Positions 1-5,880 are shown, numbered from the stretch's first letter. The stretch: DNA of 5,880 nt from Gammaproteobacteria bacterium (GCA_024638345.1 JAHEKL010000180.1:1-5880); one strand, 5' to 3'. The notes: generated by a model from the sequence alone, not told the origin. A program made the numbers and translations.

Positions 1-632
1 CCGGTCACGAAGAAGACGGAATCTCCATCCGCGGCCAACCCTCCGCTCGAAGCGGCGGGCCTCGGAACGACGGCCTCGTAGTGGTTGATGCGCAGGATGT
101 GGAGACCGGTGAAAACCAAGTCCGATTGCGTGGGATGGGCCGGAGTCCCACTGCTGGAGCTGGGAGTCGGACTCCCGTCGAGGATGACACCGGCCGAAAC
201 GGCCGCTGCGGCCGCGGCGGTCAGGATCATCGAAGCCGCCCGTGGAGGCACGAAACGCAGGGCTGGAGCAGCTACCACCACTACGCCAAGGAATGTCGCA
301 ACGACGATCATCCGCCTGGAATAGGAGAGATCGGGCCATATGAGAAGGACGCCCCATGCTCCAGCGAAGCAGATCAGGCCGACCAGAACCCGCGCCGTGA
401 CATCTCGATATCCCCTAAAGCGACGAGTGCTTCCGGCCACGAGGACCGCGATCAGATACGCGAAAGCCAGAAGCCACACCTGGTGCGCAACGGTTTCGGG
501 TATGCGCCAGAACGAATCCCGGAAGGTGATCAGGCTCGGAAGGGTGAGGACCAGAACAAGCCCGGCGATGCGCCACCGCAACACATCGAACGCCGGCCAA
601 TCGGTCGGTCCTGCCTCTGAAGCTCTCCGCAT
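1..632 (-). CDS. Polytopic membrane protein with extracytoplasmic domain, partial (3' end beyond window)
   Basis: The minus strand is open from an ATG at 632-630 to the left edge, giving 210 codons; the C-terminus lies outside the window. An in-frame TGA (635-633) sits directly before the ATG, so no longer start is possible, and AAAGGG (646-641) lies 8 bases upstream as a ribosome binding site. The protein has about five hydrophobic segments, near residues 22-36, 52-66, 82-100, 108-127 and 134-152. The arginine-rich loop at 68-81 suggests an inside N-terminus. A Ser/Pro/Thr-rich linker (about 153-170) follows, and then a soluble stretch with alternating hydrophobic residues and the motif GGLAADGDSVFFVTG (197-211), which resembles a blade of a beta-propeller. 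Downstream of a glycosyltransferase on the same strand, it may take part in envelope or glycan work. I do not recognise the family; the propeller reading is inference. Existence as a gene is well supported by hydrophobicity, start context and openness. Confidence 0.8.
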   Translation of the reverse strand, partial: MRRASEAGPTDWPAFDVLRWRIAGLVLVLTLPSLITFRDSFWRIPETVAHQVWLLAFAYLIAVLVAGSTRRFRGYRDVTARVLVGLICFAGAWGVLLIWPDLSYSRRMIVVATFLGVVVVAAPALRFVPPRAASMILTAAAAAAVSAGVILDGSPTPSSSSGTPAHPTQSDLVFTGLHILRINHYEAVVPRPAASSGGLAADGDSVFFVT

Positions 633-640
633 TCAGATTT

Positions 641-646
641 CCCTTT
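641..646 (-). promoter_or_regulatory. Ribosome binding site of the membrane protein
   Basis: AAAGGG on the minus strand is 8 bases before the ATG at 632. Its GGG can pair with an upstream CCC in a small hairpin (TTCCC, five-base loop, GGGAA; 653-639), which could partly hide the site. It supports the chosen start because the codon just before the ATG is a stop. Confidence 0.5.
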
Positions 647-768
647 CGGGGAAGAGTGATCCGCTCAGCCCGAATCGATCCTCGCGCTCGTCGGGCAACG
701 TGCAAGATGTGCGCCCCTCGCAGCCGCTGCCTCCTTCCGTTGTCCGATGATCGAGACGCCGCATGACA

Positions 769-2073
769 CTAGAGAGCCGCCCTCGAGTCGGACTCGTCCG
801 CGATGGAGCCCTGCGGACAGATCGACTGTAACCGTGGTACCGCCAGTCGCAGCTGCTCGCGATAGAAATCCACCGCTCTATGAACTTCGAATGCTGCGAT
901 GCGAGCCCTACCGCGTTCGATCATCTGCCCACGAAGCGTGGGATCCTCCAACACCGACTCGATCGCAGCGGCCAGCTCCTGCACGTCACCCGGCCGAACC
1001 AGCATCCCCACCGCCCCGCCCTCCAGATACTCGGAGATGCCGGGGGAGCAAGAAGACGCGATGACGGGCACGTTCAAGGCCATGGCCTCTCCCAGCACGT
1101 TGGGGAAGGCCTCGGTGAAGGAAGGATGGACCATTAGATCGGCGCGAGCCAGAAAGCGCCACGGGTTGGCTTGGTCACCGACCAAGTGTAGCGCTCGAGC
1201 GACGCCCAGCCGCTCCGCGAGGGCCTCCAGCCCACGCCGTTCGGGACCGTCACCCAACAGGACCACGTGGGCGTCCAAGCGCTGGCGTACGATGGCCAAA
1301 GCCTCGACCAGAACATGGTACCCTTTCAGTCGGGTGAGGCGGCCGATGCCGACGATCACTGGCCGACCCCAGTCGTCGGCAGCGTCCAACGGCTGGTTTG
1401 CCAACGAGCGAATCTGGGTCATGTGAAGAGGATTGGGGACGACGTGCACCTTCTGGGGGTCCAGATCGAGAGTCTCGAGCAGATCCTGCCGGGCGGTCTC
1501 TGCCACCGCGAAGACGGCGTCTGCCCGTCTTAGCGCTGCCCGCATCACCCAACGAGCCAGCGGGCGCAGCCGAGGCGGAAAGTGGTGCCGCAAATGCTGC
1601 GACATGAAGCAGTGGACATTCATCACGAGCCCCACATCCCTGGCGAAGAGTTCTCTCGTGAGCGCTGCGACGACATGGGCCCGGGGGAGGAACGACGAGA
1701 TCGCGACGGCTCGGTTGGAGCGCACGATCTTGCGGAGTCGCAGTGACTTGATGAAGAAGGAAATCAGCTGGGCTCCAAGGACATAGTCGAGTCGGTCGAG
1801 CAGTCGCCAGCGGTTCCGTGCCGCCGGATGCCGAGCCGAGGTGCGACCATCGCGGGTTGCGAGCGTGCATAGTTCTTGCTCACCTGGCAGCTCATCCGCC
1901 ATGGTCGTGAGCGACTGAACGATTACGGGGACCGGCCGCGGCTCATCCAGATGGTTGACCAAAGTCACAAAGACCCGCTCCGCACCACCGCGGCCCAGGT
2001 CCTGGGTCAGGAAGACCACAGTGTGGTCGGTGGCCGGGGTGTCCCGATGGTCTGGGGAAAGTCTCAGGGTCAC
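769..2073 (-). CDS. Glycosyltransferase, family 4 type (GT-B fold)
   Basis: A 434-residue protein, usual length for GT4 enzymes, which transfer a sugar from a nucleotide donor with retention of configuration, in the cytoplasm at the membrane face. The N-terminal Rossmann half opens with TVVFLTQDLGRGGAERV (18-34), the acceptor-side glycine loop typical of O-antigen and protein-glycan GT4 enzymes. The C-terminal donor-binding half shows VVPNPL (211-216), VGIGRLTRLKG (241-251, with the basic R245 and K250), GDGP (274-277), and the EX7E signature with E321 and E329 inside HPSFTEAFPNVLGEAMA (316-331). The start is GTG (2073-2071); an in-frame TAG at 2088-2086 prevents extension, and the purine stretch AGAGAGAG (2083-2076) is a poor, closely spaced ribosome binding site. 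Stop is TAG (771-769). It is divergent from the plus-strand glycosyltransferase operon and followed on the same strand by the membrane protein gene. Donor and acceptor cannot be told from the sequence. Confidence 0.94.
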   Translation of the reverse strand: MTLRLSPDHRDTPATDHTVVFLTQDLGRGGAERVFVTLVNHLDEPRPVPVIVQSLTTMADELPGEQELCTLATRDGRTSARHPAARNRWRLLDRLDYVLGAQLISFFIKSLRLRKIVRSNRAVAISSFLPRAHVVAALTRELFARDVGLVMNVHCFMSQHLRHHFPPRLRPLARWVMRAALRRADAVFAVAETARQDLLETLDLDPQKVHVVPNPLHMTQIRSLANQPLDAADDWGRPVIVGIGRLTRLKGYHVLVEALAIVRQRLDAHVVLLGDGPERRGLEALAERLGVARALHLVGDQANPWRFLARADLMVHPSFTEAFPNVLGEAMALNVPVIASSCSPGISEYLEGGAVGMLVRPGDVQELAAAIESVLEDPTLRGQMIERGRARIAAFEVHRAVDFYREQLRLAVPRLQSICPQGSIADESDSRAAL

Positions 2074-2157
2074 AGCTCTCTCTAACTAGGGTTTTGAAAG
2101 CTCGGTCTCAATCCGAGAGGCGATACGATGGCCAATTCGAGGTTCAGAGGACAGGTG

Positions 2158-2193
2158 GGGCGGGGGGGGCCGCGTCCCGACCGAACCCCGCCC
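2158..2193. repeat. GC inverted repeat containing an 8-G homopolymer
   Basis: GGGCGGGG (2158-2165) is the exact reverse complement of CCCCGCCC (2186-2193), with 20 bases between. The left arm runs into an uninterrupted run of eight G (2162-2169), itself preceded by GGGG and one C. In a plus-strand transcript this would form a stable stem-loop 68 bases before the TTG start at 2261. No T run follows, so it does not look like an intrinsic terminator. Confidence 0.6.
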
Positions 2194-2248
2194 GGGAGTC
2201 CCGTGAAGTCTGAGTGCATGCAGAGTTCGTGCCCGGACGACTGGACCT

Positions 2249-2253
2249 GAGGT
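2249..2253 (+). promoter_or_regulatory. Ribosome binding site that supports the TTG start at 2261
   Basis: GAGGT lies 7 bases before TTG at 2261. The frame has no ATG or GTG between its upstream stop (TGA 2204-2206) and this TTG, so the site and the family-typical N-terminus together fix the start. Confidence 0.6.
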
Positions 2254-2260
2254 AGCTCCC

Positions 2261-3358
2261 TTGGCAAGGCTCGTCACGGTTTACGCTCCCTCGCGAAGTG
2301 AGCTGCGTCCCGAGGAAATGGGAATCATCCGGTGGCTGCGGATCTCGGAGGCGATCGCCGGCTTCGGCCACGAAGTGCACCTCGCGGCGGGGCGGGTCCG
2401 AGGTCCGTGGCGCTGGCCGCGGAAGCTACCCGGCGCGCCCAGTGTCAAGCTGATCCCACTGTCCGGGCTTCGATGGCACCGCTATGACGCGGTCAAGACG
2501 CTCTTCCACCGGGGTTTCGAGACACTCGAGCACTTCGGGGGCATGGACCACCCATTCGTGATCAGCAAGCTCGGTTCAGTGGTCGCCGCGTCCGACCGGC
2601 CAGGCATATACTTCTATGGAGAGAGGCGGGAACATCTCTTCCGGACGCAGCAGAGGATCGCTGAGACGTCTCGGTATGTTTCGCTGCTGAGTGAACCTGC
2701 ACGGACGCTTTTTCGTGAAAGCCACGGCCGCGAGCGTGGCCTCTTGCTCGTGCCGGGGGCGGCTGAAAGCGAGATCCCGTCGAAAGGCGACGATCCCTAT
2801 CCCCACGACGGGCGGCCTCGGTGCCTGTTCTTGGGTAGTTTCTATCGAGCCACACCCATGAGCCAGCCCGAGGCTCACCGAACGATCACGGACAAGCTCA
2901 ACCGACTCGGGGCGGAGCTCGGAAAAGCCGGGATCGGTCTCTACGTGGTCGGCCCAGGCGACGAGCAGAGCCTCGATCCGGACTGCGTCACCTATCTCGG
3001 AACTGTGCCCTATCGGGACTCATGGGCGTTCATCCACCACGCGCAGGTGGGTCTCGTCGTGTCGGCCGGCGCGTTCATGCACAACAACGAGAGCACGAAG
3101 ATCTACCATTACCTCCGCGCTGGCCTGCCCGTGGTCAGCGAGTCCGGCTTCCCGAACGACAACGTGGTGGATGAGTCAGGGTTGGGATTCCGGGTGATGC
3201 CTGGTGATCTGGACACGCTCGCCGCTCGTATCGAGGAGACGGTATCCAAAGACTGGGACCGTGCGTCGGCGGTTCGGTACATCCTCGAGCATCACACGTG
3301 GGAACGCCGCGCGGCCACATACGACGAGATCCTGACCGCCTCGTTCGGTGAAGCATAG
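2261..3358 (+). CDS. Glycosyltransferase, GT-B fold (GT4-like)
   Basis: 365 residues from a TTG start with a good ribosome binding site to TAG at 3356-3358. The N-terminal half has a first beta strand (RLVTVYAPS, 3-11) and RWLRISEAIAGFGHEVHLA (24-42), the helix and strand that open many GT-B enzymes. The C-terminal donor half shows CLFLGSFY (188-195), LYVVGPGD (227-234), YLGTVPYRDSWAFIHHAQVG (245-264) and ESTKIYHYLRAGLPVVSE (277-294), the region that contacts the nucleotide sugar in GT4-like proteins, then VVDESGLGF (302-310) and a closing helix HTWERRAATYDEIL (345-358). The classical EX7E pattern is not clean: E277 is followed by K280 and Y282 rather than a second Glu at the usual spacing. 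It is probably a cytoplasmic sugar transferase for the polysaccharide; donor and linkage are unknown. First gene of a four-gene plus-strand run; the next gene starts 9 bases after its stop, in the same frame. Confidence 0.88.
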   Translation: MARLVTVYAPSRSELRPEEMGIIRWLRISEAIAGFGHEVHLAAGRVRGPWRWPRKLPGAPSVKLIPLSGLRWHRYDAVKTLFHRGFETLEHFGGMDHPFVISKLGSVVAASDRPGIYFYGERREHLFRTQQRIAETSRYVSLLSEPARTLFRESHGRERGLLLVPGAAESEIPSKGDDPYPHDGRPRCLFLGSFYRATPMSQPEAHRTITDKLNRLGAELGKAGIGLYVVGPGDEQSLDPDCVTYLGTVPYRDSWAFIHHAQVGLVVSAGAFMHNNESTKIYHYLRAGLPVVSESGFPNDNVVDESGLGFRVMPGDLDTLAARIEETVSKDWDRASAVRYILEHHTWERRAATYDEILTASFGEA

Positions 3359-3367
3359 GCCTCGGCG

Positions 3368-4534
3368 ATGGGCGGCTCCCAGCGTGTCGATACTCCGGGC
3401 ATGATCGAGCGGAAGGACCGACGCATCCTGATCGGTGTGCACGCGATTCCAGGTCAAGGCGGTGCGACGACCGCAGCGTACGAGCTACTGAAGCACCTGC
3501 AGCGCGATGGGGTCGACGCGTGGTTCCTCGCCCTCGTCAGCGAAGAGCTGGTCGACTACTACCACTACATTCATGGGGAAGACTACGCGAATCCCGCTCG
3601 CCTCCCGAACGTCCTGAGCTGCGTCCTGCGAGAGGAGCACATTCTCTCGCGCGGGGCCCAAGAGCCTCTCAGTGAGCTGATCCGGTCGATATCGCCGGAC
3701 GTCATACTCGGAACCGATTTCGTGCCGACACTGCTGCTCGGGAACAGTGCGCCGGAGCGGACGCTCGTGTTCCTCACCGCGGGCTCGGAGCAGGCGGCGA
3801 AGTACATCCGGGACGGGAGGGCGAGAGACCTGATCTCGCTACTGCGCCACCTCGGTAAGCTGGACCGTCCCCCACAGATCCTCCATCCGGACGAACAGGC
3901 CGCGGTTCGCATCAGTGACTTGGTCATGACGCATGGGGATGTGGTAGGCGAGCTCTACCGGCGCTTCTATCCTTTCGACGCGGGCCGGATCTATAGTCGG
4001 TCGGTCTGGTTCGCTGAGTGGGCGTTGAGCCGGGCGAAGGAGCACGCGCATCTGGCCCGGCCTTGGTCGGAGCGGGAGATCGATGTCCTCTTCGTCGCCA
4101 ATCGGTGGGCGCGTCCGGAGAAGAACTACCGGATGGTGCGGAAGATCATCTCCCGCTGTCACGACCTGAACATCGCCGTGGTCGGAGAGGTGCCCGACCG
4201 ACAGGAGCACACTGCCTACTACCCGTTCATCTCCGCCGAGGAGCGACTCTTCGGGCTCTTCGGTCGGGCCAGGTCTGTCGTAGTGCCTTCCGTCCTGGAC
4301 GCAGCGCCTGGCGTCCTGTTCGAGGCATCGGCCCTGCAATGCAATGTGGTTGCGTCGAAGAACTGCGGTAACTGGCGGCTGTGCAACGAAGCCCTGCTGG
4401 TCGATCCGCCCGACCTCGGAGTGTACGTAGACCGGATTCGTCGTGCAGTGGAGCGAAAGCTGCCCGACAACATGGCCTATTTCCTGCTACCGTCATCATA
4501 TCGGGACCTTGTCGATACGCTCGCCGTGGTCTGA
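3368..4534 (+). CDS. Glycosyltransferase, GT-B fold (divergent GT4-like)
   Basis: 388 residues from ATG 3368 to TGA 4532-4534. The N-terminal half has strand RRILIGVHAIPGQGGATTAAYELLKHL, given in parts: ILIGVHAIPG (20-29) and QGGATTAAYELLKHL (30-44), the glycine loop and helix of GT-B enzymes. The C-terminal half shows DVLFVANRWARPEKNY (239-254, with R246 and K252 as likely phosphate contacts), AVVGEV (270-275) and VVVPSVLDAAPGVLFEASAL (304-322 and on). At the EX7E position it has D311 and E319, so Asp replaces the first Glu. A second in-frame ATG at 3401 (Met12) is an alternative start: the first 11 residues look poorly conserved in type, and neither ATG has a strong ribosome binding site (TAGG at 3356-3359 is 8 bases before the first). 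Coupled translation with the preceding gene is likely. Role: cytoplasmic sugar transfer in the same glycan pathway; donor unknown. Confidence 0.86.
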   Translation: MGGSQRVDTPGMIERKDRRILIGVHAIPGQGGATTAAYELLKHLQRDGVDAWFLALVSEELVDYYHYIHGEDYANPARLPNVLSCVLREEHILSRGAQEPLSELIRSISPDVILGTDFVPTLLLGNSAPERTLVFLTAGSEQAAKYIRDGRARDLISLLRHLGKLDRPPQILHPDEQAAVRISDLVMTHGDVVGELYRRFYPFDAGRIYSRSVWFAEWALSRAKEHAHLARPWSEREIDVLFVANRWARPEKNYRMVRKIISRCHDLNIAVVGEVPDRQEHTAYYPFISAEERLFGLFGRARSVVVPSVLDAAPGVLFEASALQCNVVASKNCGNWRLCNEALLVDPPDLGVYVDRIRRAVERKLPDNMAYFLLPSSYRDLVDTLAVV

Positions 4535-4575
4535 GGTGGGTGGAAAACGCAATCTGAATCCGTGCAGGTCGAGCT

Positions 4576-5454
4576 CTGAACGTCACCAAACCGATCTTCA
4601 TCCTGGGAGCGGGTCGAACCGGTTCGACCCTGCTCCTCGACATCCTGGCGGCGCACCCCAACACCGGATGGCTGTCCAGCCTGTGCATCCAGTATCCCCG
4701 GCGGCCCTGGGTGCACCGCCGCGCCATGCGCCGACGGGACCTCCCCATGGGCCGCCTGTTGGCTCCGGATCTGAGACCCGAGGAGGCCTGGGAGTTCTGG
4801 GACGCGTACGACTCCGGCTTCAGCTTGCCGTTCCGGGATCTCCGAGCCGAGGACGTAAGAGCGAAGACCCGCCTCGAGGTGAGGAAGGCCGTGGGGCAGC
4901 TCCTGACGCCGCAGCGTCACCGTTTCCTGGCCAAAGTCACCGGCTGGCCCAGGATCGGATGGTTCGACGAGATCTTCGACGACGCTCGCTTCGTGCACAT
5001 GGTCCGAGACGGGCGCGCATGGGTGAACTCCATTCTCGGCGTGCCCTGGTGGAAGGGTTGGCAAGGCCCCTGGAACTGGAGATGGGGGCCGCTGAGCGCA
5101 GAGCACCGGAACGAATGGGAGGCGAGCGGTCGCTCGTTCGTGGTACTGGCGGCGATCGAGTGGAAGGTTCTGATGGAGGCGACCGAGATCGCCCGGAAAC
5201 GGATCTCGGAGGATCGTTTCTTCGAGGTGCGCTACGAGCAACTCTGCGCCCAGCCGAAAGAGGTCCTTTCGGAGATCCTCGAGTTCTGCGAATTGCCGGC
5301 GTCCTCATCGCTCGAGAGGGTGATGGGGGCGACTTCTTTCGAGAACGCGAATCGCAAGTGGACCGAGGACCTCACGGCGGACCAGCAGAAGAAGCTCCAG
5401 GGAACCCTCCAGAGTCATCTCGTGCGATATGGGTTCGTGGATCCCGGCCCGTGA
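4576..5454 (+). CDS. PAPS-dependent sulfotransferase, probable CTG start
   Basis: 292 residues if read from CTG 4576, a normal length for this family. These enzymes move a sulfuryl group from PAPS to a hydroxyl or amine, here presumably on a sugar, in the cytoplasm. The 5'-phosphosulfate loop is FILGAGRTGSTLLLDILAAHP (8-28; key G13 R14 T15 G16 S17 T18). The 3'-phosphate motif is FVHMVRDGRAWVNSIL (139-154) with R144 and S152, preceded by the family-typical KVTGWPRIGWFDEIFDDARF (120-139). A conserved C-terminal element follows: RFFEVRYEQLCAQPKEVL (214-231) and LEFCELP (235-241). The next in-frame canonical start, GTG 4711 (residue 46), would delete the PAPS loop. Upstream, TGA 4555-4557 blocks the frame, and only CTG 4576 has a plausible AGGT (4566-4569) six bases before it. 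Stop TGA 5452-5454 overlaps the next gene. Placement between glycosyltransferases points to sulfation of the polysaccharide (inference). Function is sure, the start less so. Confidence 0.88.
   Translation: MNVTKPIFILGAGRTGSTLLLDILAAHPNTGWLSSLCIQYPRRPWVHRRAMRRRDLPMGRLLAPDLRPEEAWEFWDAYDSGFSLPFRDLRAEDVRAKTRLEVRKAVGQLLTPQRHRFLAKVTGWPRIGWFDEIFDDARFVHMVRDGRAWVNSILGVPWWKGWQGPWNWRWGPLSAEHRNEWEASGRSFVVLAAIEWKVLMEATEIARKRISEDRFFEVRYEQLCAQPKEVLSEILEFCELPASSSLERVMGATSFENANRKWTEDLTADQQKKLQGTLQSHLVRYGFVDPGP
4611..4630. repeat. 20-bp perfect palindrome within the sulfotransferase PAPS-loop codons
   Basis: GGGTCGAACC is followed directly by its exact reverse complement GGTTCGACCC. The palindrome covers the codons for G-R-T-G-S-T of the PAPS loop and begins 35 bases after the proposed CTG start. 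It could form a short mRNA hairpin or a duplex protein-binding site, or it may be a codon-choice coincidence. Confidence 0.6.
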
Positions 5455-5880
5455 GCTACTCACTGCCGACCGCGTCTGTCGTGGTCCCGGTCTACAACGG
5501 CGAGCGCACGCTGGGCGCCTGCCTCGATTCGCTCCTGGCACTCCGCTATCCTCCCGAGCGGCTCGAGATCATCGCCGTGGACAACGCCTCGACCGATGGG
5601 ACCGCGGCAATACTCGAGCGGTTCGAGGGCCAGCCGTGGCAGGGGTCCGGCGAGCCCCCCCAGCGCGTGGTCCTGCACGAGAGCACCCGCGGGCCCGGAG
5701 CGGCCCGCAACCGCGGGCTCGCCTCGGTCCGGGGAGAGGTGGTCGCGTTCACGGACGCAGACTGCGTCGTAGATCCGGACTGGTTGGCTCATCTCGTCCG
5801 CCCCCTCTCCAGCGACTGCGTCGGGGTTTCCGCCGGAAGGATACTGGCCAAGAGACCGTGCACCGAGATACAGCGCTTCA
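5451..5880 (+). CDS. Glycosyltransferase family 2 (GT-A fold), partial (3' end beyond window)
   Basis: 143 complete codons from GTG 5451 to the right edge. The N-terminal GT2 domain is textbook: ASVVVPVYNGERTLGACLDSLL (given as ASVVVPVYNGER 8-19 and TLGACLDSLL 20-29), then EIIAVDNASTDGT (39-51) with the nucleotide-binding D44, GPGAARNRGL (81-90), and AFTDADCVVDPDWL (99-112) with the metal-binding D102-A-D104. Such enzymes invert configuration and transfer a sugar from a nucleotide donor in the cytoplasm. The start codon overlaps the sulfotransferase stop (GTGA, 5451-5454), a sign of translational coupling and a shared transcript; no separate strong ribosome binding site is visible. Whether membrane helices follow the catalytic domain, as in processive synthases, cannot be seen. 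Donor and acceptor are unknown. Confidence 0.95.
   Translation, partial: MSYSLPTASVVVPVYNGERTLGACLDSLLALRYPPERLEIIAVDNASTDGTAAILERFEGQPWQGSGEPPQRVVLHESTRGPGAARNRGLASVRGEVVAFTDADCVVDPDWLAHLVRPLSSDCVGVSAGRILAKRPCTEIQRF

Larger units (their letters stand above)
2074..2260. promoter_or_regulatory. Divergent intergenic region, presumed bidirectional promoter area
   Basis: These 187 bases separate two divergently transcribed glycosyltransferase genes, so promoters for both must lie here or nearby. The AT-richest part is next to the minus-strand gene (about 2083-2100). On the plus strand GATACGAT (2122-2129) contains TACGAT, a 4/6 match to a -10 box, but no -35 box at proper spacing was found (TTGAAA at 2094-2099 is 24 bases away). 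A short stem (CTCGG 2101-2105 with CCGAG 2113-2117) and a strong GC inverted repeat with an 8-G run (2158-2193) are also present. No convincing open frame fills the spacer. Exact promoters are not assigned. Confidence 0.45.

Noticed and set aside
191..220. CGGCCG-AAA-CGGCCG hairpin and a NotI-like GCGGCCGC
   Set aside because: It falls in alanine-rich membrane-helix codons and is explained by GCC/GCG repeats.
415..705. Minus-strand open frame of 96 codons from TTG 705
   Set aside because: It overlaps the membrane protein in another frame and is rich in Arg, His, Pro and Ser without structure; the overlapping frame has coherent membrane helices and a good start.
81..750. Plus-strand open frames of 136-179 codons across the left end
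   Set aside because: They are antisense to the membrane protein and encode low-complexity charged sequence with no motif.
784..796. CGAGTC-G-GACTCG inverted repeat near the end of the minus-strand glycosyltransferase
   Set aside because: It is short, has a one-base centre and no following T run, so it is not a credible terminator.
2083..2119. Minus-strand TTGAGA / TAGTTA pair with a 17-base spacer as a promoter
   Set aside because: The -10 match is only 2 of 6, and transcription would begin about 3 bases before the GTG start, leaving no room for a ribosome binding site.
4477..5241. Minus-strand open frame of 254 codons opposite the sulfotransferase
   Set aside because: It lies antisense to a gene with clear PAPS-binding motifs, shows no recognisable motif, and long antisense frames are common in GC-rich coding DNA.
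4711..5454. Sulfotransferase starting at GTG 4711
   Set aside because: This would drop the phosphosulfate-binding loop that is intact and in frame upstream, leaving a non-functional enzyme.
5681..5720. GC-rich inverted segments (CCGCGG near 5687 and CCGCGGGCTC at 5711)
   Set aside because: The match is imperfect and is explained by GC-rich Arg/Gly/Ala codons in a conserved GT2 motif.

Overview
The window is a piece of a surface-polysaccharide (exopolysaccharide, capsule or O-antigen type) biosynthesis region from a GC-rich bacterium. Composition is roughly 60-65% G+C by eye, start codons are often non-ATG (GTG, TTG, and probably one CTG), and genes are tightly packed. No gene here pins down the phylum; a soil or environmental lineage of the Gemmatimonadota, Acidobacteriota or Myxococcota kind is only a guess.

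Layout. Left third, minus strand: a GT4-type glycosyltransferase (2073 down to 769), then after a 136-bp gap the start of an integral membrane protein (632 down to beyond base 1) with five predicted membrane helices and the beginning of an extracytoplasmic domain. A 187-bp divergent spacer (2074-2260) follows. It carries an 8-G tract and a strong GC inverted repeat and presumably holds promoters for both directions. Right two thirds, plus strand, a likely operon: a GT-B glycosyltransferase (2261-3358, TTG start); a second GT-B glycosyltransferase (3368-4534) in the same reading frame, separated by one amber codon and 9 bases; a PAPS-dependent sulfotransferase (4576-5454, apparently starting at CTG); and a GT2 (GT-A fold) glycosyltransferase that overlaps it by 4 bases (GTGA) and runs off the right edge.

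How they fit together (inference): three or four cytoplasmic glycosyltransferases would build an oligosaccharide repeat on a lipid carrier or another acceptor, and the sulfotransferase, wedged between two of them, would add sulfate from PAPS to a sugar of that glycan. The window shows no polymerase, flippase, nucleotide-sugar enzyme or PAPS-synthesis gene, so the final product is unknown.

Most notable points: the sulfotransferase has no canonical start codon that keeps its PAPS-binding loop; a 20-bp perfect palindrome lies in the codons of that loop; the poly-G/inverted-repeat element sits in the divergent promoter region; and two full-length glycosyltransferases are separated by a single in-frame amber codon. 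No transposon, CRISPR array, tRNA or rRNA was seen, and I found no clearly new type of system. The nearest candidate is a sulfated-glycan assembly operon.
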